Positions 17,553-25,759 of a stretch of DNA of 64,000 nucleotides are shown here, piece after piece (the first letter of the stretch is position 1; each line of letters begins with the position of its first letter). The notes under the pieces are model-generated. The model made no database searches and had not been told where the DNA came from. It was given only the letters and a program-made list of their open reading frames with translations. Source of the DNA: JABDKJ01 sp964609215 (GTDB lineage: Bacteria; Bacteroidota; Bacteroidia; Flavobacteriales_D; JABDKJ01); contig CAZSQZ010000002.1 in the NCBI GenBank assembly GCA_964609215.1, positions 1 to 64,000 on the forward strand, written 5' to 3'. The translations under genes and the position numbers were made by a program.

Positions 17553-18985
17553 TTTTTTTGGAAATGGAAATTAGCTGGAAGCTTCGTCTTCTTGCAATAG
17601 TAGCTATTGTATTCGTTCTGTTAATTGTCTTTCGAAAGCCATTGAAGAGGCTTATTGTTTCTTTGAAAGAACTTCACTTGAATAATAGATTTACCATTGC
17701 TGGTGCTTCTATTTCGCTTATATTCATGGCTAGTTTCACATTCCCTTTCTTGTTTGCAGTAGGAAAAACAGCACTGGTGGTTTTACTAGCATTCTCTTTG
17801 GTAGACATTATCATGTTATATGACAAGAAAATCAAGTTCAACGTCTATCGGGAATGTCCAAAAATAATGTCACTTGGAGACGATAATAAAATAGAGCTTT
17901 ACATCAAAAATCAATCTCCTGCGAATTTGGAAGTAGACATTATTGATGAGCTACCAGTTCAATTGCAAAATAGAAATTTTGCCAAATTTGGAGCTTTTGC
18001 CCCTCATACCAGCCTATTATTCCCCTATACCGTAAGACCTTCTCAAAGAGGAGAATATCATTGGGGTAAAGTCAGATTGCTGATCACACATGCAATTGGG
18101 CTTTTTCGCAGAAGAATTTCCGTTGATTCCGAACAAATGGCTCCTGTCTACCCTTCTCTGATTCAAATGAAGAATTTTGAATTAATGGCTTTTTCCAAAA
18201 CAGCGCAGTTTTCAGGTGTTAAAAAACTGAGGAGAATCGGAGTTAGTTATGAATTTGAACAAATAAAGCAATACGTTGAAGGTGATGACTTCAGACATAT
18301 AAATTGGAAGGCAACAGGTAGAAGAAATGAGTTGATGGTTAATCAATTTCAAACTGAACGTTCTCAAAATGTTTATGCAATCATTTCTAACAGCAGGGAA
18401 ATGAGAATGCCATTCAATGACTTGACCCTTCTAGATCATGCGGTAAACACCTCTCTAATTATAGCAAACATTGCCTTACTAAAGCATGACAGGGCGGGTA
18501 TCATGACTTTTTCAAATCAGGTTGGAAGTTTTGTAAAAGCAGATAGAGGCAAGAATCAACTCAACAAGATTTTTGAAGCATTGTATAATGAGAAAGATTA
18601 TGAAATAGAATCAAACTATGATATCCTATTCAAAGGAGTTAAGAAGGTAATAAAGAATAGAAGCCTTCTTTTTCTTTACATCAATTTTGAGAGTATGTAC
18701 GCCTTAGAAAGAGCCTTACCCGTTCTTAAACGAATCAATGATTTCCACTTACTTGTTGTCATGTTTTTCAAGAATACCGAAATTATTGAATACAGTGAAA
18801 ATCAAGCAAACGATGTAAAAGAGATTTTTAATCAAACCATCGCCAAGAGGATGATTTCAGAAAAGATTAAAATGCAAAGAACCCTATTCAGGTATGGCAT
18901 TCAAGCAATTTTAACGGATCCGAAAAACCTATCTATTAACACGGTAAATAAGTATCTGGAATTAAAGTCTAAGGGTCTTATCTAA
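17549..18985 (+). CDS. DUF58 domain protein, MoxR partner
   Basis: A 478-residue protein. One or two N-terminal membrane segments (about 10-30 and 48-80) are followed by a periplasmic/cytoplasmic region and a DUF58 motif, RHINWKATGRRNELMVNQF near residue 250. The remaining C-terminal half has the VWA-like fold pattern seen in DUF58 proteins. It is translationally coupled to moxR (ATGA). A second Met at residue 6 is an alternative start. The gene ends convergently with rng with 4 bp overlap. A MoxR/DUF58 pair is a well-known arrangement, but the molecular role is poorly defined. Confidence 0.9.
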   Translation: MIFLEMEISWKLRLLAIVAIVFVLLIVFRKPLKRLIVSLKELHLNNRFTIAGASISLIFMASFTFPFLFAVGKTALVVLLAFSLVDIIMLYDKKIKFNVYRECPKIMSLGDDNKIELYIKNQSPANLEVDIIDELPVQLQNRNFAKFGAFAPHTSLLFPYTVRPSQRGEYHWGKVRLLITHAIGLFRRRISVDSEQMAPVYPSLIQMKNFELMAFSKTAQFSGVKKLRRIGVSYEFEQIKQYVEGDDFRHINWKATGRRNELMVNQFQTERSQNVYAIISNSREMRMPFNDLTLLDHAVNTSLIIANIALLKHDRAGIMTFSNQVGSFVKADRGKNQLNKIFEALYNEKDYEIESNYDILFKGVKKVIKNRSLLFLYINFESMYALERALPVLKRINDFHLLVVMFFKNTEIIEYSENQANDVKEIFNQTIAKRMISEKIKMQRTLFRYGIQAILTDPKNLSINTVNKYLELKSKGLI

Positions 18986-20553
18986 ATCTCAATTTCTTCA
19001 TCTTGAGCATTGAAAAAACCGTATTCCATAATGTTATAAGATGACATTTCTCTAACCTCTATTTTCTTGCCTAGTTTAGAAGACCATTCTTTCTTCAAAG
19101 AGTTCCCCATTAAACCTTTCCAGCCATCTTTTTTCATGATATATGAAGCCACATAGGGATGAACACAAAGTGCAATATCTCCCCCATTTGCCTTTACCTT
19201 AACAAGATCCAATTTGTTTTCTATTTCGTCCGTAAGGAGAATACTTGCTTGTATCTCTCCCGAACCATGACAGGAAGGGCATTTTTCCGCAGTTTTAATA
19301 TCCGTTTCTGGCCTAACCCTTTCTCTTGTAATTTCAATCAAACCAAATTTACTTGGTCTTAATACGCTGCTCTTAGCCTTATCTTCTTTTAGGAACGATT
19401 TGAACTCATTATAGAGTTTCATCTGATTTTCCTTCTTTTGCATATCGATGAAGTCCACCACAATCAAGCCTCCCATATCCCTAAGTTTCAAAACTCTGGC
19501 AATTTCCTTAGCAGATTCTAGATTAGTTTCAATTGCATTTTGCTCCTGATTCTGACCTGTAATAGCTCGGTTTCCACTATTCACATCAATAACATGCATT
19601 GCTTCTGTATGCTCAATAATAAGATAACCTCCATTTTTAAGGTTTACTTGCTTACCAAAAGAAGCTTTAATTTGCTTGTGAATATTAAAGTGCTCAAATA
19701 TCTCTCGTTTCGCACTGTGATGTTTTACAATCTTCGCTTTATCAGGAGCAATTGTTGTCAAATAATTTTCTATTTCGATTGCTAAATCCTTGTTGTTTAC
19801 ATGAATGCTCGAAAAGTCATTATTCAATAAGTCTCTTAAGATTGCAGATGTCTTATTAATCTCACCCAACACCCTATGAGGAGGTTGAGATCGCTGTAAG
19901 TTTTTATGAAATTTCCCCCATCTCTTTAAAAGATCCTGTAAGTCTTTGTCTAGTTCAGCTACCTTTCTGTTCTCAGCTACCGTTCTAATAATAACACCAA
20001 AATTCTTAGGCTTTATACTTTGGATAAGCCTTCTAAGTCTTTGTTTTTCAGCACTATCTTTTATTCTTCCAGAAACAGAAATTCTATTCGAAAATGGGAC
20101 CAAAACTATGAATCTACCAGCGAAGGTAATTTCAGAAGTAAGTCTTGGACCTTTATTCGAAATAGGTTCTTTTGCGACTTGAACAATAACGTGCTGATTA
20201 TTTGAAATCTGCTCGTTAATTTTTCCATTTTTATTAATGTCCGATTCTAATCTGAAATGATCTAGCTTGGGACTATTTTGTTTACCACTTTTCACCCGCT
20301 TGACAAATTTGATAAGCGATGCGAATTGTGGACCTAAGTCATGGTAATGTAGGAACCCATCCTTTTCGTGGCCTACATTAATGAATGCAGCATTTAGATT
20401 TGGGGAAACCTTTCTAGCTTTTCCAAGATAGATGTCTCCAACAGAAAAACTGTTATCGTTTTTCTCTTTATGCAGTTCTGTAAGAACCCCCTCCTCTAAA
20501 ATTGCAAGATTTACTCCACTTGGTGCAGAGTTAATAATCAATTTTACTTCCAC
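18982..20553 (-). CDS. rng: Ribonuclease G/E family endoribonuclease
   Basis: A 523-residue RNase E/G family protein of RNase G size, lacking the long C-terminal scaffold of RNase E. The S1 domain covers about residues 35-125 (VGDIYLGKARKVSPNLNAAF, NVGHEKDGFLHYHDLG). The catalytic region includes FIVLVPFSNRISVSGRI, VIDVNSGNRAITG, and the metal-binding GGLIVVDFIDMQ. The Zn-link is CPSCHGSGEI near residue 407. It processes 16S rRNA and other transcripts. It lies downstream of the COX24-like gene with a 112-nt gap holding a 16-bp palindrome, and converges on the DUF58 gene. Confidence 0.95.
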   Translation of the reverse strand: MEVKLIINSAPSGVNLAILEEGVLTELHKEKNDNSFSVGDIYLGKARKVSPNLNAAFINVGHEKDGFLHYHDLGPQFASLIKFVKRVKSGKQNSPKLDHFRLESDINKNGKINEQISNNQHVIVQVAKEPISNKGPRLTSEITFAGRFIVLVPFSNRISVSGRIKDSAEKQRLRRLIQSIKPKNFGVIIRTVAENRKVAELDKDLQDLLKRWGKFHKNLQRSQPPHRVLGEINKTSAILRDLLNNDFSSIHVNNKDLAIEIENYLTTIAPDKAKIVKHHSAKREIFEHFNIHKQIKASFGKQVNLKNGGYLIIEHTEAMHVIDVNSGNRAITGQNQEQNAIETNLESAKEIARVLKLRDMGGLIVVDFIDMQKKENQMKLYNEFKSFLKEDKAKSSVLRPSKFGLIEITRERVRPETDIKTAEKCPSCHGSGEIQASILLTDEIENKLDLVKVKANGGDIALCVHPYVASYIMKKDGWKGLMGNSLKKEWSSKLGKKIEVREMSSYNIMEYGFFNAQDEEIEI

Positions 20554-20598
20554 TATAAAATGCTTTTTGCGCTATGCAAAGCAAGAAGTACACAAAAC

Positions 20599-20614
20599 CG
20601 TATTGATCAATACG
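20599..20614. promoter_or_regulatory. Perfect 16-bp palindrome upstream of rng
   Basis: CGTATTGATCAATACG is its own reverse complement. It lies 46 nt upstream of the rng ATG (20553), in the gap after the COX24-like gene. On the minus strand its TTG is about 23 nt before a degenerate -7 box, TTGCTTTG. Symmetry of this length suggests a dimeric regulator site, though a hairpin in the rng leader is equally possible. Confidence 0.5.
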
Positions 20615-20665
20615 ATCAAATGGCAATTTTAAGGCTCCAAGCCTTTAAATATGAAGAATTTGGAA

Positions 20666-20758
20666 TTACTTCTTCTTCTTGTGTCTATTTTTTCTAAGTC
20701 TCTTCTTACGCTTGTGCGTGGACATCTTATGTCTCTTTCTTTTCTTTCCGCTAGGCAT
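20666..20758 (-). CDS. 30-residue basic AURKAIP1/COX24-type ribosomal protein
   Basis: A 30-residue open frame beginning MPSGKKRKRHKMSTHKRKK and ending NRHKKKK. About 60 percent of residues are Lys, Arg or His. It matches the small AURKAIP1/COX24-domain proteins that are nearly invariant in Bacteroidota; eukaryotic mitochondrial relatives are small-subunit ribosomal proteins (mS38). Start ATG is 12 nt after the TPR gene stop, so it is probably co-transcribed with hup and the TPR gene. The match was made from memory of the family. Ribosome binding is inferred from family and composition. Confidence 0.88.
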   Translation of the reverse strand: MPSGKKRKRHKMSTHKRKKRLRKNRHKKKK

Positions 20759-20770
20759 AGCTTGATTTCT

Positions 20771-21262
20771 TTAATTGTTATTTAATTGTTCTAAAAGACC
20801 TAGTGTTTCATTTTTTAATTCCTCACTAGGATTTAATTCTAACAATTGATTGAAGCTATCAATTGCCTTCTCATTTTGAGATAAATTGGCGTATAAATTA
20901 CCTAAGTAGAAATAAGCCTCTTTATACTTAGGGTTATCAGTTTTATCTAAACTACAGACCTTTTCAAATCTTTCGATGGCCTTTTCAAATTGTTTAGATT
21001 CCACTGAGAGTTCGCCAAGATGCCATTGGGCATCAATATTATTTGGCTCTTTTTCCGCAAGATCCCGAAGCATTAAAATTCCTTGCATCGGGGCTTCTCC
21101 TCTTACGAGTTGAAGAGCCTCTTGAATAGTGCTCTCGGATTCCGTTAATTCTTGTTCTACAGACGAATCTCTTTTGTCTGCTGGAATTCGAGGCAAATTA
21201 ATTAAAAGAACGAGTAGTAAAACAAAACCAGTTACTAGGGTTATTTTCCCAAATTTCCCCAA
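20771..21262 (-). CDS. Membrane-anchored TPR protein
   Basis: A 163-residue protein with one N-terminal membrane segment (ITLVTGFVLLLVLLINLPRI, about residues 7-27), a short acidic linker, then three or more tetratricopeptide repeats from about 47 (AEKEPNNIDAQWHLGELSVE, KYKEAYFYLGNLYANLSQNE). TPR proteins are scaffolds for protein contacts; the partner is unknown. It begins 3 nt after the hup stop and is followed 12 nt on by the COX24-like gene, so the three genes form a minus-strand operon. The repeat domain probably faces the periplasm, by the positive-inside rule. Confidence 0.85.
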   Translation of the reverse strand: MGKFGKITLVTGFVLLLVLLINLPRIPADKRDSSVEQELTESESTIQEALQLVRGEAPMQGILMLRDLAEKEPNNIDAQWHLGELSVESKQFEKAIERFEKVCSLDKTDNPKYKEAYFYLGNLYANLSQNEKAIDSFNQLLELNPSEELKNETLGLLEQLNNN

Positions 21263-21265
21263 GCT

Positions 21266-21556
21266 TTACTTTACTATTACGTTGGCCTTTACCCGCTCAA
21301 CAAATACTTTTGCTGGCTTAAATGAAGGCACATTGTGTGCTGGTATAATAATCGTTGTATTCTTTGAGATATTTCTACCTGTCTTCTTTGCTCTTGTCTT
21401 AACAACAAAGCTACCGAAACCTCGCAAATACACGTTTTCACCTTTGCTAAGGGAACCTTTAATAGAATTCATAAACGCCTCAACAGTTGTTTGAATTTCT
21501 ACCTTTTCTAGTCCCGTTTTTTCAGCGATCTCCGCTACTATATCCGCTTTAGTCAT
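21266..21556 (-). CDS. hup: HU-family DNA-binding protein
   Basis: A 96-residue histone-like protein. The N-terminal helices (MTKADIVAEIAEKTGLEKVE) and the beta-arm motif ENVYLRGFGSFVVKTRAKKT, with the RNISKNTTIIIPAHNVPSFKP arm including the intercalating proline, are typical. HU dimers bend DNA and compact the nucleoid. It heads the operon with the TPR and COX24-like genes and has a strong promoter at 21611-21642, with a start-proximal hairpin. Whether this is HU rather than the related IHF-type protein cannot be settled by eye. Confidence 0.94.
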   Translation of the reverse strand: MTKADIVAEIAEKTGLEKVEIQTTVEAFMNSIKGSLSKGENVYLRGFGSFVVKTRAKKTGRNISKNTTIIIPAHNVPSFKPAKVFVERVKANVIVK

Positions 21557-21591
21557 AAATTTGTATAAAATTTATTTATTCTTGCTTTCCA

Positions 21592-21642
21592 CCCTATTAT
21601 TTAGGGGCTGCAAAGATAAATTTATTTATTGTAATTGGACAA
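21592..21642 (-). promoter_or_regulatory. Promoter and start hairpin of hup
   Basis: On the minus strand TTG (21640-21642), 21 nt, then TATCTTTG (21611-21618), an exact consensus fit. The following bases, CAGCCCC, are GC-rich. A 5-bp hairpin CCCTA-N5-TAGGG (21592-21606) lies at the expected 5' end of the transcript. Confidence 0.75.
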
Positions 21643-21669
21643 ACAATTGACCATATAATTTGAAAATCA

Positions 21670-22707
21670 ATGGATTATAATCACTTTGATAAGAGATTCT
21701 CAAATATTCTATTGAATTGGTACGATGATAATTCAAGAGAGTTACCTTGGAGAAAAACCAAAAACCCATATAAAGTATGGATTTCTGAAATTATCCTTCA
21801 GCAGACCCGCGTGGAACAAGGAATGGAATACTATCTTAAATTTATTGACTTGTTTCCTAGTATTTATGAAATGGCTCAAGCAACTGAGAAAGAAATATTA
21901 AAGGCTTGGCAGGGTTTGGGATATTATTCCAGAGCGAGAAACCTTCATTTCACTTCAAAATATATTGTAAATGAATTGAATGGCAATTTTCCAAATAATT
22001 ATTTTGATCTTTTAAAATTAAAAGGGGTTGGACCCTATACTGCTGCTGCAATATCCTCAATTTGCTTTAATGAGAAACAGGCAGTCGTAGATGGAAATGT
22101 CAATCGTTTTTTAAGCAGGTACTTTGGAATTTATACTCCTATTGATTCCACAAAAGGAAAAAAAGAAATAACTCAACTCGCGAATTCTCTAATACCTGAA
22201 AAACGTCCCGGGGATTTCAATCAGGGATTGATGGAAATGGGGGCAACGGTTTGTAAACCAAAAAAAGCGGATTGTAAAAATTGTGTTTTTAACAATTCAT
22301 GTATTTCATTTCAAAAATCGATAGTTTACGAATTGCCTATCAAGACGAAAAAAATCAAAATCAAAAAAAGGCAAATTGATTATTTGGTTTGTGAACACAA
22401 AGGCAAACTTCTCTTCAGAAAAAGAGAGATGAAAGATATTTGGCAAGGACTTTACGACTTCCCTGAAGTTAACTTAGAAGTTGCGGAATACGATAAAATT
22501 TTGGGCACGGATAATTACACACTATTAGGTGAGGCCGAAACAATCTACCATATTTTATCACATCAAAAACTGACTGTAAATTTTCAAAAAGCCGAGGTTG
22601 AGGATGAATCCAAAATAAATTTGAAAGGCGAATGGGCATCTATTGAGCCTTCAGATCAAATACCTTTACCACGATTAATAGAAAAATACTTGTTGGAAAA
22701 ACACTAA
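21670..22707 (+). CDS. mutY: A/G-specific adenine glycosylase MutY
   Basis: A 345-residue DNA glycosylase that removes adenine opposite 8-oxoguanine. The N-terminal ELPWRKTKNPYKVWISE and ILQQTRVEQG (catalytic Glu region) are followed by the helix-hairpin-helix LKGVGPYTAAAISSICF and the catalytic Asp in AVVDGNVNRFLSRYF. The [4Fe-4S] ligands are in the pattern C-X6-C-X2-C-X5-C (CKPKKADCKNCVFNNSC, about residues 196-212). The C-terminal part is the Nudix-like 8-oxoG recognition domain. It is followed by ssb, gldE and gldD, a conserved neighbourhood in Bacteroidota. Divergent from hup. Confidence 0.96.
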   Translation: MDYNHFDKRFSNILLNWYDDNSRELPWRKTKNPYKVWISEIILQQTRVEQGMEYYLKFIDLFPSIYEMAQATEKEILKAWQGLGYYSRARNLHFTSKYIVNELNGNFPNNYFDLLKLKGVGPYTAAAISSICFNEKQAVVDGNVNRFLSRYFGIYTPIDSTKGKKEITQLANSLIPEKRPGDFNQGLMEMGATVCKPKKADCKNCVFNNSCISFQKSIVYELPIKTKKIKIKKRQIDYLVCEHKGKLLFRKREMKDIWQGLYDFPEVNLEVAEYDKILGTDNYTLLGEAETIYHILSHQKLTVNFQKAEVEDESKINLKGEWASIEPSDQIPLPRLIEKYLLEKH

Positions 22708-22757
22708 TTCTGTTGAATAATAGTGCCTAAAATAAAGGGTTCAAAGGTTCAGAATTC

Positions 22758-22765
22758 TATCTTTG
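22758..22765 (+). promoter_or_regulatory. Promoter -7 box of ssb
   Basis: TATCTTTG fits TAnnTTTG and ends 15 nt before the ATG at 22781. I see no TTG at the right distance upstream, so it may be a partial match. It overlaps an alternative, longer ssb frame, which favours the shorter start. Confidence 0.55.
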
Positions 22766-22780
22766 TTTAAAATACAAACA

Positions 22781-23272
22781 ATGGCCGGAGGCATCAATAA
22801 AGTTATTTTAGTTGGGAATTTAGGTAAGGATCCAGAAATTAGAAATCTGGAAAATGGAGCTACTCTTGCTCGATTCCCATTAGCTACTTCTGAAACCTAT
22901 ACTGATAGAAATACGAATGAGAAAAAAACAATTACTGATTGGCACAATGTTGTTTTATGGAGGGGTTTAGCGACCATTGCTGAAAAGTATTTGAGTAAGG
23001 GAAAGCAGGTATATATAGAAGGTAAGATTAAAACCAGACAATGGACAGATGCCGAAGGAAACACTCGTTATACTACTGAAATTGTTGGTGACCAAATGCA
23101 ACTATTAGGTAGAGCTGACAATTCGAACACCACACCTCAGGTTAATTCCAATATGAATCAATCTTCCAATCCAGCTCAAAGTACTGTTGCTTCAGTCGGG
23201 TCTGAAGTAAAGGCCCAAGAAACCGTGGGCTCAGATCAAAACATTGAAGAAGAAAGTGATTTACCTTTCTAG
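22781..23272 (+). CDS. ssb: Single-stranded DNA-binding protein
   Basis: A 163-residue SSB starting MAGGINKVILVGNLGKDP; an in-frame extension to 22763 is rejected because a promoter box lies in it and the family starts here. The OB fold (about 1-112) binds ssDNA; RFPLATSETYTD, WHNVVLWRGLA and GKQVYIEGKIKTRQW are recognisable. A Gln/Asn/Ser-rich linker leads to the acidic tip EEESDLPF, the conserved docking tail for repair and replication proteins. It precedes gldE by 23 nt. Role: DNA replication and repair. Confidence 0.96.
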   Translation: MAGGINKVILVGNLGKDPEIRNLENGATLARFPLATSETYTDRNTNEKKTITDWHNVVLWRGLATIAEKYLSKGKQVYIEGKIKTRQWTDAEGNTRYTTEIVGDQMQLLGRADNSNTTPQVNSNMNQSSNPAQSTVASVGSEVKAQETVGSDQNIEEESDLPF

Positions 23273-23295
23273 ATTGTTAAACGAATTCCACTAAT

Positions 23296-24627
23296 TTGGA
23301 CTTAAGCGAACCCCCGAGTTTATTTCTACTTTCCTATAACGGTTTTGGGCTAAACGAAATATTGTTTGTCCTTTTAATTCTTGCCCTGCTCTTTTGTTCT
23401 GCTTTAATCTCTGGTTCAGAAATCGCATTTTTCTCTTTAAATAAAAAGAACATTGATGAACTTAGAAAAGATAGTAAAGGAGAATCTAAGGTTGTTCAAT
23501 TACTTGAAGCATATAAAGGCCCTGAGAAGTTATTGGCAACTATACTTATAGCGAACAATTTTGTAAATGTTGCTATTATCATCTTATCAGATCAATTGGT
23601 AAGCAACCTTTTTTCTTTTGGACCAACAGAGACTTTAGCTCAAATGCTTATTACTGTTGTTGGAGTTACTTTTTTCCTTTTACTTTTTGGCGAAGTATTA
23701 CCTAAAGTTTATGCAACATATAATTCTGTTCGCCTTTCAAAATTAATGGCTAGGCCCATTGGAATTTTAAAGATACTCTTCAAACCCTTAAGCTCCCTTC
23801 TACTAAAATTTACTCCTATTATTGACAAAAGCATAAGAAAAAAGAACACGGAGATTTCTGTTGAAGATTTAGAGAAAGCATTGGAACTAACTAAAGATGC
23901 CAATGGAGATGAAGAAGAACACAAAATGTTAAAGGGAATTGTTCGTTTTGGTAATACAGATGTAAAACAAATAATGACTCCCCGAACCGATATAACAGCC
24001 TATGATATGGATACACCTTTTGAAGAGCTGATAGAAGGTGTCGTTGAATCGGGTTATTCAAGAATTCCTATATATACTGAATCAACCGACACAATAAATG
24101 GAATCTTTTATTTAAAAGATATGCTACCCTATTTGGACAAAGAAGAATTTAAGTGGCAAGAAAAATTGAGAAAACCATTTTTCGTTCCTGAGAATAAAAA
24201 GCTAGATGTATTACTAAGGGAATTTCAAGAACGTAAAATGCATATGGCGGTTGTAGTTGACGAGTATGGTGGAACATCTGGAATTGTCACCTTAGAGGAT
24301 ATTTTAGAAGAGATTGTTGGCGAAATTACTGATGAATTTGATGATGAGGATGTGGTATTCACCAAATTAGATAGTGAAAATTATGTCTTTGAGGGCAAGA
24401 CTCCTTTGATTGACGTTTATAGAATAATGGAAATTGATGGAAGTGATTTGGAAGAGGCAAAAGGTGAATCCGACACGCTTGCTGGTTTCATAATAGAGCA
24501 GGCTGGAAAGCTTTTACAGAAAAATGAAAAAGTAAAATTCAATGAGTATACTTTTACCGTAGAAGCCGCAGATAGAAGAAAAGTAAAGCAAGTTAAGATC
24601 AGCAAAAACATTGAAGTTGAAGAATAA
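23296..24627 (+). CDS. gldE: Gliding motility protein GldE
   Basis: A 443-residue CNNM/CorC-type membrane protein. Four or so membrane segments at about 15-40, 73-95, 105-130 and 140-160 (DUF21/CNNM) are followed by two CBS domains (VKQIMTPRTDITAYDMD; YSRIPIYTESTDTINGIFYL; VVVDEYGGTSGIVTLEDILE followed by EIVGEI) and a CorC_HlyC C-terminal domain. The position between ssb and gldD matches the known gldE locus. GldE is needed for gliding and secretion with GldD, though the biochemical step is unclear. Start is TTG; 23 nt after ssb. Overlaps gldD by 17 bp. A general magnesium-efflux CNNM protein is the alternative; context favours GldE. Confidence 0.9.
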   Translation: MDLSEPPSLFLLSYNGFGLNEILFVLLILALLFCSALISGSEIAFFSLNKKNIDELRKDSKGESKVVQLLEAYKGPEKLLATILIANNFVNVAIIILSDQLVSNLFSFGPTETLAQMLITVVGVTFFLLLFGEVLPKVYATYNSVRLSKLMARPIGILKILFKPLSSLLLKFTPIIDKSIRKKNTEISVEDLEKALELTKDANGDEEEHKMLKGIVRFGNTDVKQIMTPRTDITAYDMDTPFEELIEGVVESGYSRIPIYTESTDTINGIFYLKDMLPYLDKEEFKWQEKLRKPFFVPENKKLDVLLREFQERKMHMAVVVDEYGGTSGIVTLEDILEEIVGEITDEFDDEDVVFTKLDSENYVFEGKTPLIDVYRIMEIDGSDLEEAKGESDTLAGFIIEQAGKLLQKNEKVKFNEYTFTVEAADRRKVKQVKISKNIEVEE

Positions 24628-25174
24628 AATCATTCTATTATTCTTCCTCGCTCTCCTAGGATGTTCTGAGGAATCTTATATTCCAAAGCCCAAAGGTTAT
24701 ATGCGTCCAAATTTACCAGCAAAAGAGTATAAAGCATTTAGTTCCAATTGTCCATTTGAATTTGAATTTCCAGTAGCTTCTAAAATAATTGTTCGTGAGG
24801 ATCAGTTTTGTTGGTTTACTATTCGTTATCCAAAAGTTCAAGCTGAGATTCACTTGACTTATAAGGCAGTTGAGAATAATCTCAAAGAGTATTTAGATCA
24901 AACCCATAAGCTTGCGTACGACCATCATTTTAAGGCGACAAACATTAGAGAAGAAAAGATTATTAATAGAGAAGATGATGTTTACGGTCTAAGCTTTTAC
25001 CTTAAAGGCGAAGTAGCTTCCAACACTCAATTCTTTTTAACGGATAGCACGAATCATTTTGTAAGGGGCTCGCTTTATTTTAACTCAAAAGCCAAACCCG
25101 ATTCTTTGGCACCTTATGTCAATTATGTAAATGAGGACATCTCTCGATTTATTGAGAGTTTTCGTTGGAGATAG
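24611..25174 (+). CDS. gldD: Gliding motility lipoprotein GldD
   Basis: A 187-residue lipoprotein: signal MKLKNKIILLFFLALLGC with lipobox LLGC (Cys 18), then PKPKGYMRPNLPAKEYKAF and a compact globular domain. GldD is needed for gliding and T9SS function in Flavobacterium. The TTG start lies within the 3' end of gldE (17-bp overlap), so translation is coupled. The PKPKGY-RP motif after the lipid anchor is typical for the family. It ends 160 nt before the convergent lipoprotein gene. Confidence 0.92.
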   Translation: MKLKNKIILLFFLALLGCSEESYIPKPKGYMRPNLPAKEYKAFSSNCPFEFEFPVASKIIVREDQFCWFTIRYPKVQAEIHLTYKAVENNLKEYLDQTHKLAYDHHFKATNIREEKIINREDDVYGLSFYLKGEVASNTQFFLTDSTNHFVRGSLYFNSKAKPDSLAPYVNYVNEDISRFIESFRWR

Positions 25175-25311
25175 TCTGTTATTTTGAACCTAGGGTTTTG
25201 TTTTTCAAGAATAGCTAGCAAAAAGGATTCTCCATTTGAATCAAACATCATAATCTCACCATAAGAAAGTAAAAACTTGAGCTTATAACAATTAGTCGAA
25301 AGGCTTTTCAC
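25123..25311 (-). CDS. Doubtful small open frame, 62 residues
   Basis: An open frame on the minus strand overlapping the end of gldD by 52 bp and lying 22 nt after the stop of the 25334-25753 lipoprotein gene. The translation (MKSLSTNCYKLKFLLSYGEI followed by MMFDSNGESF) is protein-like in composition, but there is no signal peptide, known motif or homologue I recognise. Reported because it could be co-transcribed with the lipoprotein; it may be a chance frame. Confidence 0.2.
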   Translation of the reverse strand: MKSLSTNCYKLKFLLSYGEIMMFDSNGESFLLAILEKQNPRFKITDYLQRKLSINREMSSFT

Positions 25312-25333
25312 AGTTTAATTATTGGTTTCGAAA

Positions 25334-25753
25334 TTACCAGCTTACAGAATGAAATGTATTAACGGTTCTATTAGAAATGGTCGTTACTTTCCTTTCAAGA
25401 CTGTAATAACAATCTATATTAAATGTTTTTACATCCACACTTTGGACTACATGTGATAAAGTTAAACTATCTGGAGTTATGGCTTTAAATGAAATTCTAA
25501 AACTCTTTACATAATCCTCTATAAAAAAAGAATATTCACCATGTTCATTAGACTTTTGCTTTAAATAGCTATGAGCAGTATAAAAATGACCTTTGTAAAA
25601 TTCATAATAAATTTCCACATCAACACCCTCAACTTCTAATCCTTTTTCAGCAGTTACTCTTCCTTCAATAGTTATATTTTTTTTTGAATTTTCTCTAGTA
25701 CACGATGAAATGCCAAGAATTAGAATAATCAGCATTACGAATTTATGGTTCAT
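25334..25753 (-). CDS. Small lipoprotein with carboxypeptidase-regulatory-like fold, unknown
   Basis: About 139 residues from the ATG at 25753. An earlier ATG at 25762 lies inside the promoter -7 box, so the later one is chosen. The signal is MNHKFVMLIILILGISSC, lipobox ISSC. Residues about 28-100 (ITIEGRVTAEKGLEVEGVDV, then YSFFIEDYVKSFRISFKAI) look like a transthyretin-like or carboxypeptidase regulatory-like beta fold. No function is recognised. The gene may produce a near-leaderless mRNA. Confidence 0.65.
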   Translation of the reverse strand: MNHKFVMLIILILGISSCTRENSKKNITIEGRVTAEKGLEVEGVDVEIYYEFYKGHFYTAHSYLKQKSNEHGEYSFFIEDYVKSFRISFKAITPDSLTLSHVVQSVDVKTFNIDCYYSLERKVTTISNRTVNTFHSVSW

Positions 25754-25759
25754 GGAGAA

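Noticed and set aside
20631..20645. AAGGCT-CCA-AGCCTT hairpin as a terminator after the COX24-like gene
   Set aside because: On neither strand is the hairpin followed by a T run, so intrinsic termination is not supported.
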